A stretch of 64,000 nt of DNA, taken from an uncultured Pseudomonadales bacterium. Lineage in GTDB: Bacteria > Pseudomonadota > Gammaproteobacteria > Pseudomonadales > Azotimanducaceae. The position numbers were made by a program, and so were the translations under genes. The notes beneath the pieces are model-generated. The model had not been told where the DNA came from, ran no database searches, and worked only from the letters and a program-made list of their open reading frames with translations. Within the stretch, counting starts at the first letter, position 1. The number at the start of each line of letters is the position of its first letter. Below, piece after piece: positions 9,208-20,272 of the stretch. The stretch spans positions 182,538 to 246,537 of the forward strand of contig CALKBV010000002.1 in assembly GCA_937775265.1 (NCBI GenBank). The letters run 5' to 3'.

Positions 9208-10176
9208 GTGGCTGAACTAAAGATTTTCTCTGGAAATGCGCACAAGGAGTTGGCAACACGCGTTGTTGACAGGCTCCGGATGGACCTTGGGGCGGCCCAT
9301 GTTGGGCGATTCAGCGATGGTGAAGTCGCCGTGGAGATACACGATAATGTTCGCGGTAAGGACGTGTTCGTCATACAGCCAACCTGCGCGCCGACCAACG
9401 ATAACCTGATGGAACTGATGATCATAGCGGACTGTCTGCAGCGAGCATCTGCTGCACGGATCACCGCGGTTATCCCTTACTTTGGATATGCGCGGCAGGA
9501 TCGGCGCGTGAGATCGGCAAGGGTACCCATTACTGCGAAGGTGGTGGCCGACATGTTGGGAAGTGCCGGTATAAACCGAGTCCTGACAATTGACCTGCAT
9601 GCAGACCAGATTCAAGGTTTTTTTGATATACCGGTAGATAACATTTACGCCACACCGGTACTGTTGCTAGATATTGAGCGCCAGAATTACGAGGATTTGA
9701 TGATCGTATCTCCGGATGTTGGCGGAGTCGTTCGGGCACGGGCGATGGCAAAACAGTTGAACGACACTGATCTTGCCATCATTGACAAGAGACGTCCCGA
9801 GGCCAATGAGGCTGAGGTGATGCACATCATCGGTGACGTTGATGGTCGAACCTGCGTTCTGATCGACGACATGGTTGATACAGCCGGAACACTGTGCGCG
9901 GCGGCTAAGGCGCTGAAAAACAGCGGCGCAAAAAAAGTGGTTGCCTATTGCACCCATCCGGTATTGTCAGGACCGGCAATGGAAAATATTAATAACTCGG
10001 TGCTCGATGAGGTTGTCGTGACTGACACGATTCCCCTGAAAGAGGACGCATCGGCATCACCAAGAATTCGGCAGTTAAGTGTTGCCGATGAGTTGGCTGA
10101 ATCTATCAGGCGAATCAGTAATGAAGAGTCTTTAAGCGCGCTTTTCAAGAAGCGGATCCAACCAACACTGTTTTAA
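9208..10176 (+). CDS. prs: Ribose-phosphate pyrophosphokinase
   Basis: [12 protein letters not shown]...RQDRR...[17 protein letters not shown]...[16 protein letters not shown] start. Confidence 0.97.
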   Translation: MAELKIFSGNAHKELATRVVDRLRMDLGAAHVGRFSDGEVAVEIHDNVRGKDVFVIQPTCAPTNDNLMELMIIADCLQRASAARITAVIPYFGYARQDRRVRSARVPITAKVVADMLGSAGINRVLTIDLHADQIQGFFDIPVDNIYATPVLLLDIERQNYEDLMIVSPDVGGVVRARAMAKQLNDTDLAIIDKRRPEANEAEVMHIIGDVDGRTCVLIDDMVDTAGTLCAAAKALKNSGAKKVVAYCTHPVLSGPAMENINNSVLDEVVVTDTIPLKEDASASPRIRQLSVADELAESIRRISNEESLSALFKKRIQPTLF

Positions 10177-10202
10177 GTACTGTTTTAGGTACTGTTTTAA
10201 GC
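10167..10202. repeat. Three tandem 12-bp units (actgttttaagt) spanning the prs stop
   Basis: actgttttaagt-actgttttaggt-actgttttaagc; in phase with prs, so the stops are TAA, TAG, TAA. Confidence 0.9.
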
Positions 10203-10272
10203 ACACTTTCGTGCATAACCCGCCAGACACATGGTCGCAGTGTGTGTGGTGCCAATCTCTAAGGAGTGACAA

Positions 10273-10941
10273 ATGGCAGATTTCGAACTGAATGCCGAAC
10301 TGCGTACAGACAAAGGGAAAGGTGCGAGCCGCCGCCTACGTCGTAATGCAGACATGATTCCAGCTATCCTCTATGGCGCAGGTAAGGACCCACAGTCCTT
10401 GACCCTTGCGCACAAAGATATACACAAAGCCTGTGAGAACGAGGCTTTCTTTTCTCACATTATTACGATCAACGCCGACGGGGACAGCCAGCAGGCCATC
10501 ATTAAAGACCTACAGCGTCATCCAGCAAAAGACCGCATCATGCATGCTGACTTTCTGCGTATTCAGATGGACCAGGCTATTACCGTAGAGGTTCCGCTAC
10601 ACTTCCTGAACGAAGACAGTTGTTTGGGTGTCCGCCAGGGAGGCGGAAACGTTTCACACAATATGACTTCTATCGAGATCAGCTGTCTGCCAGGTGATCT
10701 GCCTGAGTATATTGAAGTAGACATCGAGGACCTGGATCTGGGTGATGCTATCCATATGAGCGGCCTCAAACTGGCTGAAGAGCTATCTATACCGTCTTTG
10801 CAGCAGGGTCCAGATCACGACCATGTAGTGGTTTCGGTTAACGCTCCCAAGCGGGCTGAAGAGCTCGATGAAGAAACTGCTTCTGCTGAAGACGCACCGG
10901 CTGATGAATCGGACGGCGATGACGAACCCGGGGACGAGTAA
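10273..10941 (+). CDS. rplY: 50S ribosomal protein L25/Ctc
   Basis: ELNAELRTDKGKGASRRLRR...IPAILYG; acidic C-tail; follows prs. Confidence 0.95.
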   Translation: MADFELNAELRTDKGKGASRRLRRNADMIPAILYGAGKDPQSLTLAHKDIHKACENEAFFSHIITINADGDSQQAIIKDLQRHPAKDRIMHADFLRIQMDQAITVEVPLHFLNEDSCLGVRQGGGNVSHNMTSIEISCLPGDLPEYIEVDIEDLDLGDAIHMSGLKLAEELSIPSLQQGPDHDHVVVSVNAPKRAEELDEETASAEDAPADESDGDDEPGDE

Positions 10942-10977
10942 CCTCGTCACCTTGTGTGACTATGCCAGGGTGTGACG

Positions 10978-11583
10978 ATGTCAGGTTTAACCCAAACAGG
11001 TTCACCCCTGCCGCTTAAGCTGATCGCCGGGATAGGTAATCCTGGTGCTCAATATGCCAATACCCGCCATAACGCGGGTGTCTGGTTTATTGAAAGGCTG
11101 GCAGAAAAATTTGGCGCGTCCTTCAAACCTGAAAAAAAATTCTTTGGTCGTACGTCTTTGATTAACGTCGATGGCGTTGAAGTTCGATTGCTCGTACCCG
11201 ATACCTACATGAATGAGTCGGGTAAAAGCATCGGTGTACTGGCAAATTTTTTCAAAATCGAACCCCCGGAAATGCTCGTTGCCCATGATGAAATCGATTT
11301 CCCCTCTGGCAAAATTAGATTCAAGCAGGAAGGCGGGCTGGCAGGCCACAATGGTCTACGAGATATTTCCAACCGGCTCGCCGGTGCCACCGACTTTAAC
11401 CGATTGAGGATTGGCGTTGGTCACCCTGGGGACAGGACCGACGTGACCGGTCATGTGCTAGGAAAGGTCTCGGCAAAGGACCGCGAGCTGATTGAAAATT
11501 GTATTGAAGATGCCATCGCTACCATACCGTGTGCTGTAAACGGCGACTGGCAGTTAGCCATGCAACAACTGCACAACGTGTAA
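10978..11583 (+). CDS. pth: Peptidyl-tRNA hydrolase
   Basis: KLIAGIGNPGAQYANTRHNAGVWFIE...PDTYMNESGKS...HDEIDFPSGKIRFKQEGGLAGHNGLRDI. An alternative start is 10972. Confidence 0.96.
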   Translation: MSGLTQTGSPLPLKLIAGIGNPGAQYANTRHNAGVWFIERLAEKFGASFKPEKKFFGRTSLINVDGVEVRLLVPDTYMNESGKSIGVLANFFKIEPPEMLVAHDEIDFPSGKIRFKQEGGLAGHNGLRDISNRLAGATDFNRLRIGVGHPGDRTDVTGHVLGKVSAKDRELIENCIEDAIATIPCAVNGDWQLAMQQLHNV

Positions 11584-11616
11584 TCCACCGGCTGGTTGCC
11601 ATCAAGAGAGAGAATC

Positions 11617-12708
11617 ATGGGATTTAATTGTGGGATTGTAGGCTTGCCCAATGTCGGTAAATCGACGCTGTTCAATGCGTTGACACGAGCGGGCGTAGGT
11701 GCTGAAAACTTTCCGTTCTGCACGATCGAACCGAACTCTGGCATCGTTCCGATGCCGGATCCAAGACTGGACAAGCTCGCAAGCATTGTTTCTCCGGAAA
11801 AGGTGATTCCCACGACGATGGAGTTCGTCGACATTGCGGGTCTGGTCGCCGGCGCCTCAAAAGGTGAGGGGCTTGGTAACCAGTTCCTCGCAAATATCCG
11901 CCAAACCGATGCCATTGCTCATGTTGTTCGCTGTTTTGAAGATGAAAATGTCACTCATGTTTCGAACAAGGTGAATCCGGTAGAAGACATCGAAGTGATA
12001 AACACCGAGCTGCAATTGGCAGATCTCCAAACCCTGGAGAATGGAATCAATCGGGTCTCAAGATTAGCCAAGAGCGGCGACAAGGAGGAAATTGCCAGGG
12101 TGGAATACCTGGAGGGTCTGCAGGCTCATATTGATGAGGGTCAGCCAGCCAGGACTTTTGCAACACCGGACGATTACGCGGACACCCTTCGGGACCTGCA
12201 TCTGTTAACCATGAAACCTGTGTTGTATATCGCGAACGTTGATGAAGAAGGTTTTGAAGGTAATCCTCACCTGGATGCAGTTCGCAGAATTGCAGAGACA
12301 GAAAGCGCAGAGCTCGTCGCCATCTGCAATAAACTGGAAGCAGAAATAGCGGAACTGGACGATGAAGAAAGGGCCGAGTTCCTGGGTGATTTGGGTATGG
12401 AAGCACCAGGTCTGGATCGAGTGATCCGGGCCGGCTACAGACTGCTTGGCTTGCAGACTTATTTTACTGCAGGACCCAAGGAAGCGCGGGCCTGGACAGT
12501 CAGAAACGGCGTAAGTGCACCGCAGGCGGCTGGCGTTATCCATACTGACTTCGAGAAAGGCTTCATTAAAGCCGAAGTGATCGGGTACGAAGACTACATT
12601 CAGTATGACGGGGAAGGCGGCGCCAAGGGCGCCGGTCGTTTACGCCTTGAGGGCAAGGAATATATTGTTCAGGATGGGGACGTCATCCACTTTCGGTTTA
12701 ACGTCTGA
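11617..12708 (+). CDS. ychF: Ribosome-binding ATPase YchF
   Basis: [23 protein letters not shown]...[10 protein letters not shown]...; TGS-like C-terminus. Confidence 0.97.
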   Translation: MGFNCGIVGLPNVGKSTLFNALTRAGVGAENFPFCTIEPNSGIVPMPDPRLDKLASIVSPEKVIPTTMEFVDIAGLVAGASKGEGLGNQFLANIRQTDAIAHVVRCFEDENVTHVSNKVNPVEDIEVINTELQLADLQTLENGINRVSRLAKSGDKEEIARVEYLEGLQAHIDEGQPARTFATPDDYADTLRDLHLLTMKPVLYIANVDEEGFEGNPHLDAVRRIAETESAELVAICNKLEAEIAELDDEERAEFLGDLGMEAPGLDRVIRAGYRLLGLQTYFTAGPKEARAWTVRNGVSAPQAAGVIHTDFEKGFIKAEVIGYEDYIQYDGEGGAKGAGRLRLEGKEYIVQDGDVIHFRFNV

Positions 12709-12882
12709 TCTTGACAAAAAAGCCAGCCACTCGGTTTGTTTTAAAAGAGACGCGCTAACACCATGACAAACTATGTCGTTGCAACCTCGACTCTGTTGCT
12801 CAATACGACAAAACTTCCGCTTTCAGTTAACCATCCGTGGTTACCGCGACCCTGAAGAATCGTCTTAGCGCGATCTAGCTTA

Positions 12883-14961
12883 TCAGGCAGCGTTTGCCTT
12901 CTTGATAACCTCTTCAGCGACACTGTTCGGACATCCCGCATAGTGGCTAAATTCCATAGAGAACTGGCCACGACCTGAAGTCATGGTTCGCAGGTCGCCA
13001 ATGTAACCAAACATCTCGGCCAAAGGAGCAGTTGCCTTAACCCTGACGCCGGTGGACGCTGCGTCCTGGCCCTGGATCATCCCGCGCCGACGGTTCAGGT
13101 CACCAATAACGTCACCGACATGCTCTTCCGGGGTAAACACATCGATCTTCATGATCGGTTCCATCAACTGAGGACCGGCCTTCGGCATGCTCTGACGATA
13201 AGCTGCCCTGGAAGCCAGTTCGTAGGCAATGGCAGAAGAATCAACCGCGTGGAAACCACCATCAACCAACGTTACTTTCACGTCAAGCAGTGGGTAACCG
13301 GCCAGTGGACCAGCGTCCATACTCATCTTGAAACCCTTTTCTACCGCCGGCCAGAATTCACGAGGGACGTTTCCGCCAGTCACCTTCGACTCAAATTCAA
13401 ATCCGGTACCTGCTTCCGCGGGCTCAACGATGTAATCGATCTTCGCAAACTGTCCAGCACCACCCGTTTGCTTCTTGTGGGTGTAGCTATCTTCCAGTTT
13501 TTGAGTGATAGATTCCCGATAAGCCACCTGTGGCGCGCCTACGTCAACTTCTACGCCGTGGGTCCGCTTGAGGATATCGACCTTGATATCCAGGTGCAGT
13601 TCACCCATGCCTTTCATGATGGTTTCACCGGATTCTTCATCTGTCTCAACTCTGAATGAAGGATCCTCTTGAATCATCTTGCCAAGCGCAACGCCCATTT
13701 TCTCTGATGCGGCCTTGTCCTTCGGGTGGATCGCGATTGAGATAACGGGATCCGGGAACACCATAGGTTCCAGTGTGGCGGGGAGCTTGGGGTCACATAG
13801 CGTGTGGCCGGTTCGGGTATTTTTCATACCGATCAATGCCACGATATCCCCAGCCTGTGCGGAATCCCTTTCAATGCGCTCATCCGCGTGCATTTCGACG
13901 ATACGACCAATTCGTTCGGTTTTCCCAGTAAAGGTATTAAGTGCGCTATCACCCTTTTTAATGCTGCCGGCGTAAATGCGAGTGAACGTGAGTGCGCCGA
14001 ACCGATCATCCATAATCTTGAAAGCAAGGGCGCGAAGCGGCCCTTCTGGGTCGACAATAGCGAATTCACCGGTTTCGTTACCCTCCAGGTCAACCTCTGG
14101 CTGAGGATTTACCTCAGTCGGGTTTGGCAGATAATCGACAACAGCATTCAGTACTAACTGAATCCCTTTGTTCTTGAATGCAGAACCACAGTAAGTCGGG
14201 AAAAAATCGAGATTAATCGTTCCTTTTTTGATACATGCCTTGATCGTATCCATCTCTGGCTCTTCACCTTCTTCCAGATACATCATCATGGCTTCGTCAT
14301 CATGCTCGAGTGCGCTTTCGATCAGAATCTCACGATATTCTTCAACTTTGTCAACCATGTCGGCCGGCACGTCTTCCTGATGATAACTTTGGGGGTCGCC
14401 AGAGTCGTCCCAGATCCAGGCTTTCCTGGAGAGCAAGTCAACGACGCCGACAAAATCATCTTCCTCGCCAATAGGCAGTGTCATGATCAGCGGGTGCGCG
14501 CCCAGAACCTTTTCAATTTGATCCGTGACACGATAAAAGTCAGCACCGAGGCGATCCATCTTGTTGACGAAGATAATTCGTGCAACCTTCGAGTCGTTCG
14601 CATAACGCCAGTTGGTTTCAGACTGGGGCTCAACGCCTCCGGAGCCACAAAAAACACCAACTCCACCATCAAGCACCTTTAATGATCGATAGACTTCGAT
14701 CGTAAAGTCGACGTGGCCAGGCGTATCGATAATGTTGAGTCGGTGATCATCCCAGAATGCTGTGGTTGCAGCGGATTGGATCGTGATGCCACGCTCCTGT
14801 TCCTGTTCCATGAAATCAGTTGTTGCCGCGCCATCGTGAACTTCACCCAACTTGTGGATCTTTCCCGTCAATTTCAGGATCCGCTCTGTCGTGGTGGTCT
14901 TGCCAGCATCTACGTGGGCGAAAATGCCGATATTTCGATATTTCGTTAAGTCAGTCATCAC
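12883..14961 (-). CDS. Elongation factor G, second paralog
   Basis: [20 protein letters not shown]...[20 protein letters not shown]...DTPGHVDF; full-length, but distinct from the str-operon EF-G at 49364-51457. Confidence 0.95.
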   Translation of the reverse strand: MMTDLTKYRNIGIFAHVDAGKTTTTERILKLTGKIHKLGEVHDGAATTDFMEQEQERGITIQSAATTAFWDDHRLNIIDTPGHVDFTIEVYRSLKVLDGGVGVFCGSGGVEPQSETNWRYANDSKVARIIFVNKMDRLGADFYRVTDQIEKVLGAHPLIMTLPIGEEDDFVGVVDLLSRKAWIWDDSGDPQSYHQEDVPADMVDKVEEYREILIESALEHDDEAMMMYLEEGEEPEMDTIKACIKKGTINLDFFPTYCGSAFKNKGIQLVLNAVVDYLPNPTEVNPQPEVDLEGNETGEFAIVDPEGPLRALAFKIMDDRFGALTFTRIYAGSIKKGDSALNTFTGKTERIGRIVEMHADERIERDSAQAGDIVALIGMKNTRTGHTLCDPKLPATLEPMVFPDPVISIAIHPKDKAASEKMGVALGKMIQEDPSFRVETDEESGETIMKGMGELHLDIKVDILKRTHGVEVDVGAPQVAYRESITQKLEDSYTHKKQTGGAGQFAKIDYIVEPAEAGTGFEFESKVTGGNVPREFWPAVEKGFKMSMDAGPLAGYPLLDVKVTLVDGGFHAVDSSAIAYELASRAAYRQSMPKAGPQLMEPIMKIDVFTPEEHVGDVIGDLNRRRGMIQGQDAASTGVRVKATAPLAEMFGYIGDLRTMTSGRGQFSMEFSHYAGCPNSVAEEVIKKANAA

Positions 14962-15192
14962 AATGGCTCGTGTTCAATTCAGTCAATTTGGAGTGTCCAG
15001 GGGCAACCTTGAGTGGGTGCAAATTCTAGCAAACCCTGGAGAGGGGGCGCTTTCACGCGGGCGCATCATATATCAAGAACAAGTTGTGTTCTATAGGTGT
15101 CAGGCAAAAACTCTGCGGCAAAATAGTCGAATCTAACTTATTTAAATCTATAGACTTAACTAGAGAAGGCCGGCAAGCCGGGCAACCCTGGC

Positions 15193-15351
15193 TTATTGGA
15201 GCCAGGCCGGTGGCCTATCGAACCAGCGAAACACGCTAAACACCCCGTCCGCCGTTGGTGAGACTTTTAAATCGACACCTCGCCAGCAACAACCGAAGCT
15301 TCCAGCGGTAACACCTTGAGTTGTGCCCCCGCCAGACCCGCTCGAGGCCAT
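15193..15351 (-). CDS. Possible small ORF (52 aa), unknown
   Basis: MASSGSGGGTTQGVTAGSFGCCWRGVDLKVSPTADGVFSVFRWFDRPPAWLQ*; below the ORF-track length cutoff; open frame only. Confidence 0.2.
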   Translation of the reverse strand: MASSGSGGGTTQGVTAGSFGCCWRGVDLKVSPTADGVFSVFRWFDRPPAWLQ

Positions 15352-15422
15352 AAAAACCCAGATAAGCGGACGTACAGAGTGAATTGATAAAATAGATACA
15401 GAACTGACTTTGTAGGTCGAAG

Positions 15423-16385
15423 CTACTTCTGAGCGACGAATTCTCCGGTAGCTTGCAGGTCCGCATGGTAAGAAGACCTTACAAGGGGGCCACTTGCCAC
15501 ATGATGGAAGCCCAATTCATTCCCAACTCGCGCAAGTTCGTCAAACTCATCAGGATGGGCAAATCGTTCAACAGCAAGATGGTCACGACTGGGCTGCAGG
15601 TACTGCCCCAGCGTCAGCATCTCTACATTGTGGGCACGCAGATCCTTCATGACCTCAATGACTTCTTCATTGGTTTCCCCCAGACCGAGCATTAAACCTG
15701 ACTTGGTGGGGACATCTGGGTTCTGCGATTTGAAAGCCTGGAGCAACTCCAAAGACCATTTGTAATCAGCCCCCGGCCGCGCCTTTTTATACAATCGCGG
15801 CACCGTCTCAAGATTGTGATTGAACACATCTGGTGGCGTGGCTGACAGTATTTCGACCGCAATATCCATGCGTCCCCTGAAATCCGGTACCAGCACTTCA
15901 ATCGTCGTATCCGGATTGAGCGACCTGACACTCGAGATACATTCCGCGAAATGAGTGGCGCCGCTGTCCTTCAGGTCGTCACGGTCCACTGATGTCACAA
16001 CAACATATTTGAGGCCCATTTCCTGCACGGCTTCTGCGAGTTGTCCAGGTTCATCCTGGTCCAGCTCTTTGGGGCTGCCATGTGCAACATCGCAGAATGG
16101 ACAACGCCGGGTACAGATTTCACCCATGATCATAAACGTCGCTGTTCCGTGCGAGAAACACTCAGGTAAGTTGGGGCAACTGGCTTCCTCGCAGACTGAC
16201 GCCAGCTTTCTCCGCCTGAGAATATCCTTGATCCGCGTGATCTCCGGATTGGTTCGAATACGGACCCGAATCCAGTCAGGTTTTCGCAGCAAGGCGGTCG
16301 TGGGAATGACTTTGACAGGAATTCGGCGAACCTTGTCCGCTCCTCTCAGTTTCTCTCCCGGGACCATCCGATTCTTGTCGACCAT
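15423..16385 (-). CDS. lipA: Lipoyl synthase
   Basis: [12 protein letters not shown]...[10 protein letters not shown] radical SAM and auxiliary cluster cysteines. Confidence 0.97.
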   Translation of the reverse strand: MVDKNRMVPGEKLRGADKVRRIPVKVIPTTALLRKPDWIRVRIRTNPEITRIKDILRRRKLASVCEEASCPNLPECFSHGTATFMIMGEICTRRCPFCDVAHGSPKELDQDEPGQLAEAVQEMGLKYVVVTSVDRDDLKDSGATHFAECISSVRSLNPDTTIEVLVPDFRGRMDIAVEILSATPPDVFNHNLETVPRLYKKARPGADYKWSLELLQAFKSQNPDVPTKSGLMLGLGETNEEVIEVMKDLRAHNVEMLTLGQYLQPSRDHLAVERFAHPDEFDELARVGNELGFHHVASGPLVRSSYHADLQATGEFVAQK

Positions 16386-17026
16386 TAGAGCGTTCTCAAT
16401 CTGGGATCGCCATCATACCCGATTTGTTGGACCAGAATATCGGTCAGTTCTTCGATTATCTTTACCATCGGACGGTCAATACCAAGGCGCTTCATGTCGA
16501 CTACCTCGAGGCCCTCAATGCCGCAAGGATTAATGTTCGAGAAGGGGCCAAGGTCCATATCGACATTCAGGCTAAATCCGTGATAGCTGCGGCCTTTCCG
16601 AATACGCAGGCCAAGCGCCGCGAGTTTTCTGCCATCAACATAAACCCCCGGCGCCTCAGGCTTTGCTTCAGCGGCAACCCCGTAAGATTTAATCAGCTGA
16701 ACAATCGATTGTTCGATAGCAGTCACCAGGTCGCGGACCCCCAGTTGCAGCCGCCGGATATCCAGCAGTAAATAGCACACCAGTTGCCCAGGACCATGGT
16801 ATGTCACCTGCCCCCCCCGGTCGGAATGGACAATAGGAATATCACCTGGCGTCAGCAGATGTTGGACTTTCCCTGCCTGGCCAAGGGTATAGACGCGTGG
16901 ATGCTGCACGAACCAGAATTCATCGGCCGCGCACTCGTCCCGGCTATAGGTGAAGCTTTTCATTGCTTGCCAGGTCTCGGTGTAAGGTTTTTCACCGAGG
17001 TTTTTAACAACAAGCGACTGGCCCAT
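16385..17026 (-). CDS. lipB: Octanoyltransferase
   Basis: TLGQAGK...[21 protein letters not shown]; overlaps lipA by TAATG. Confidence 0.97.
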   Translation of the reverse strand: MGQSLVVKNLGEKPYTETWQAMKSFTYSRDECAADEFWFVQHPRVYTLGQAGKVQHLLTPGDIPIVHSDRGGQVTYHGPGQLVCYLLLDIRRLQLGVRDLVTAIEQSIVQLIKSYGVAAEAKPEAPGVYVDGRKLAALGLRIRKGRSYHGFSLNVDMDLGPFSNINPCGIEGLEVVDMKRLGIDRPMVKIIEELTDILVQQIGYDGDPRLRTL

Positions 17027-17027
17027 G

Positions 17028-17288
17028 CTACAGAACCAGCCTTACGGCTTCGATTTCCTTTAGATCAGCAAACAACGCATCCAGATGTTCCTTGCTCTGG
17101 GCAACCAACATAAATGATATCGAAACGAAGTTGCCTTTCCTGCTGGTCTTCTGGGAGATTTTGTCAGTCGTCATTGCCGGATCGTGCTTTGCCACCACAT
17201 CGCAAACCTGGCTGTGAAACTCCGGCGTCACATCGCCTACTACCTTGATGGGATAGTCGCAGGGAAATATTATTTTAGGATCTGTCAC
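17028..17288 (-). CDS. ybeD: DUF493/YbeD family protein
   Basis: IIFPCDYPIKVVGDVTPEFHSQVCDVVAKHDP...SRKGNFVSISF; sits between dacA and lipB; GTG start. Confidence 0.88.
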   Translation of the reverse strand: MTDPKIIFPCDYPIKVVGDVTPEFHSQVCDVVAKHDPAMTTDKISQKTSRKGNFVSISFMLVAQSKEHLDALFADLKEIEAVRLVL

Positions 17289-17333
17289 GTTTTTAAGGTC
17301 ACGTTTTTAAGTCACGTTTTTAAGCACGTTTTT
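17284..17333. repeat. Tandem repeat of gtcacgtttttaag, ~4 copies
   Basis: gtcacgtttttaag gtcacgtttttaa gtcacgtttttaa gcacgttttt; includes the GTG start of ybeD on the minus strand. Confidence 0.9.
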
Positions 17334-17343
17334 CGACTCAGGG

Positions 17344-18516
17344 TTAGTACTCAAGGGGGTTGCCACCCGAAGTGTTGACGAAGAACAGGAGAATAGAATC
17401 CCATATCCCGGCAAAAAACCCTGCTTGCTGAACGCCGTTTAAAGCGGTCAACGGCACAGAGATATCCTCTTTATCTGGCACACTGATAGTAAGGGACCCT
17501 AGCTCATCACCTTTTTCGATAGGCGCGTGAATTTCATTTTGAATCTGAATCTCCGCCTGAAGTTCATCCCGGATACCTTTTGGGAGAGTCATCACAACAT
17601 CAGCGGCAAGACCAAGGTTTACAGTCTGATGCTTCCCGCCCCAAACTCTGGCCTGCCTTAAGGCTTCGTCAGCACCATACAGGTGAGCAGTTTCGAAATA
17701 CCTGAATCCGTAGGTGAGCAACTTCTGGCTTTCCGCCGCTCTGCTTTCCTCGGAAGCCGCACCCATCACCACTGAAAGCAATCTCATCTCACCGCGAACT
17801 GCTGATGCGACAAGACAATAACCGGCGGCATCAGTGTGGCCTGTTTTCACACCATCAACTGAACTATCACGCATTAACAATCGGTTTCTGTTCGGTTGCC
17901 TGATCTCACTATAAGTAAAGTACTTTTCCGCATAGATTTTGTAGTGTTCCGGGAACTGATTGATCAATGCAACCGTAAGCTTGGCGAGATCGTTCGCTGT
18001 GGTGTAATGGTTTTCATCAGGCAGGCCTGTTGCGTTGACAAAATTTGTATTTTTCATTCCAAGTTGCTGGGCATACTGATTCATGACGTCAGCAAACCCT
18101 TCTTCGCTTCCAGCCACATGTTCAGCTAACGCCACACTGGCATCATTTCCGGATTGAACAATAATGCCTCGCAGGATGTCCTCCAGACGGACTTTTGTCC
18201 CCTCCTGGATGAACATTCGTGAGCCTTCCATCCGCCAGGCCTTGATGCTCACTTCGACCTCGTCATCCAGGGTAATGATGCCTCGTTCGATTTCCTTCGC
18301 TGCTACATAGCTCGTCATTATCTTGGTTAAACTGGCCGGTGGCAGTCGCTGGCCTGCATTGAATTCAACCAGGGGAGTCCCTGTGGCGGCATCTATCAGC
18401 AAGTATCCTTCCGCTGCAAGTTGCGGCGAGGCAGGAATGATCGCGGGGGCGGCCTGAACTCCGAGCGCCATAACAAACAACACACCGGCTATGAAAATTT
18501 TTATCCCTTTGGACAC
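17344..18516 (-). CDS. dacA: D-alanyl-D-alanine carboxypeptidase (PBP5/6 family)
   Basis: SLTKIMTSYVAAKEI (SxxK), QSGNDASVALAEH (SxN), VKTGHTDAAGYCLV (KTG). Confidence 0.95.
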   Translation of the reverse strand: MSKGIKIFIAGVLFVMALGVQAAPAIIPASPQLAAEGYLLIDAATGTPLVEFNAGQRLPPASLTKIMTSYVAAKEIERGIITLDDEVEVSIKAWRMEGSRMFIQEGTKVRLEDILRGIIVQSGNDASVALAEHVAGSEEGFADVMNQYAQQLGMKNTNFVNATGLPDENHYTTANDLAKLTVALINQFPEHYKIYAEKYFTYSEIRQPNRNRLLMRDSSVDGVKTGHTDAAGYCLVASAVRGEMRLLSVVMGAASEESRAAESQKLLTYGFRYFETAHLYGADEALRQARVWGGKHQTVNLGLAADVVMTLPKGIRDELQAEIQIQNEIHAPIEKGDELGSLTISVPDKEDISVPLTALNGVQQAGFFAGIWDSILLFFVNTSGGNPLEY

Positions 18517-18540
18517 CTTTGCCTCCTTCCCATTACCTTT

Positions 18541-19272
18541 TTATTCAACGGTTACTCTCACGGCCTTGCCCAGATTTCGATCGCGAATCCGGAGCGCCAC
18601 CACGCTTTCTTCTTCCGGATCACCCAGCGGGCCAATCCAGACCTTATATAACATACCTGTTTTTATCTCACTCGTGAGAATACGCACGGGTACTCCTTCT
18701 GGCACGGCAAGCTTAACGTCTTTCAGTTGCTTCTCCGCACCGGCTAGGGCTATAAATGCGCCGACCTGCAAATAGTAAGACTCCCGATGCTTTAACGCCC
18801 CAAGCTCAGGGTGGTTCACCTCATCCATCGCTTCAACCACAACCGGTGCTGTTCCCTGGTTTTCGAAACCAAGCGCCTTGGCAGCACCCCAGGACAAATC
18901 AATGAGCCTATCATCATGGAAAGGCCCCCGGTCATTGACTCGAAGGACTATGCTCTGGCCATTTTCAAGATTAGTGACTTTGACAACAGTCGGCAATGGA
19001 AGTGCCTTGTGTGCAGCCGTTAGCCCAAACATATCGTAGGTCTCGCCCATCGCGGTCAGGCGACCATGGAACTTCTTCCCGTACCAAGAGGCTACCCCGA
19101 TTTCGAGATATCCCACATTCTCCTGCATGATTTCGTAGACCTGACCAAATACTTCATACTGATTGGGACCAAGTTTGGGTTTAACGGCCGGCGGCTTGAT
19201 AATTAGCGGCATAGTGCAGCCCAAAAGCAGGCTGCATTGAAGGGCGGCAACAATAAAAAATCTTAGCGACAC
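18541..19272 (-). CDS. rlpA: Septal ring lytic transglycosylase RlpA (DPBB and SPOR-like)
   Basis: GVASWYGKKFHGRLTAMGETYDMFGLTAAHKALPLPT...VRVNDRGPF. Confidence 0.94.
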   Translation of the reverse strand: MSLRFFIVAALQCSLLLGCTMPLIIKPPAVKPKLGPNQYEVFGQVYEIMQENVGYLEIGVASWYGKKFHGRLTAMGETYDMFGLTAAHKALPLPTVVKVTNLENGQSIVLRVNDRGPFHDDRLIDLSWGAAKALGFENQGTAPVVVEAMDEVNHPELGALKHRESYYLQVGAFIALAGAEKQLKDVKLAVPEGVPVRILTSEIKTGMLYKVWIGPLGDPEEESVVALRIRDRNLGKAVRVTVE

Positions 19273-19282
19273 CCTTGAATGA

Positions 19283-20272
19283 TTAACGAGCAGCGACAGC
19301 TCTAGAACCTTGGCGGAGGCGCTCTGCTAGCTGAAACACAGCCATTGCGTAGAGCTTGCTGTGATTATATCGAGTGATGACATAAAAGTTTTTCAGCCCA
19401 ATCCAGAACTCCTCGCCATCTTTCCCATTTAAGCGCATTGGGGAAACATCCTGTTCTGGATCAAGATCGGTTAAGTCATCGGCCATTCCAAGCGTTCGTA
19501 GCTCTGCGATTGATTTAGACGGTTTTAACGATACATTGAATACATCAGCCTGTACTTTCGCTGCACCGACCTTAAAAGCGACCGGCTTATCACGCTGCCA
19601 CCCGTGCTTGGCCAGGTAATTACCGACGCTACCGATTGCATCGGTGGGGTTATTCCATATATCGCGAAATCCATCTCCATCAAAATCAACCGCATAAGCA
19701 CGATAACTGCTGGGAATAAACTGGCCCATGCCCATAGCACCCGCATATGAACCTTTAAACTCTGTAATCATCTTTTTTTCTTCTCGCGCCAACAGGATGA
19801 ACTCCCCTAACTCGCGCATAAAAAATTTGGACCTCGCTGGGTAGTCAAAAGACAACGTAGAGAGTGCATCTAAAACACGATAGTTGCCGGAGATGCTTCC
19901 ATACATGGTTTCAACACCGATGATGGCTGTAATGATAACCGGCGACACACCATAGGTTTCATAAGCAGCCTGAAGCGCGACCCGGTTCTTTTCCATAAAT
20001 TTAATACCGGATACGGTTCTTCGTTCTGTAAGAAATATGTCCTGGTACTTCGCCCAGGTTAGCGTTTTCTCTGCAGGGCGCGTTATCGCATCGATAATGC
20101 TCTGCTTGTATTCCGCATGCCTGAAAACTGTCAGTAACTCACGCTCATTAAAGGATTCCCGAGCAGCCAGCTCCTTCACAAAAGCCTGAACTTCCTCTCT
20201 ATCTGCGTAATCCACTGCGTAAGTCGAAACTGGAACCGACAACAGTGCTAAAAATATTATTCGGAAAATCAC
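19283..20272 (-). CDS. mltB: Lytic murein transglycosylase B
   Basis: AIIGVETMYGSISGNYRVLDALSTLSFDYPARS...GAMGMGQFIPSSYRAYAVDFDGDG. Confidence 0.95.
   Translation of the reverse strand: MIFRIIFLALLSVPVSTYAVDYADREEVQAFVKELAARESFNERELLTVFRHAEYKQSIIDAITRPAEKTLTWAKYQDIFLTERRTVSGIKFMEKNRVALQAAYETYGVSPVIITAIIGVETMYGSISGNYRVLDALSTLSFDYPARSKFFMRELGEFILLAREEKKMITEFKGSYAGAMGMGQFIPSSYRAYAVDFDGDGFRDIWNNPTDAIGSVGNYLAKHGWQRDKPVAFKVGAAKVQADVFNVSLKPSKSIAELRTLGMADDLTDLDPEQDVSPMRLNGKDGEEFWIGLKNFYVITRYNHSKLYAMAVFQLAERLRQGSRAVAAR

Noticed and set aside
9060-9464. Minus-strand 134-aa ORF over tRNA-Gln and prs start
   Set aside because: GWGGRTRTCACKDQNLVPYRLGDTPKS is antisense tRNA-Gln; the rest is antisense to prs.
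12771-12870. Minus-strand peptide RGNHGWLTESGSFVV, faintly like the pirin N-terminus
   Set aside because: Match is only a few residues and lacks the rest of the domain; too weak to call.
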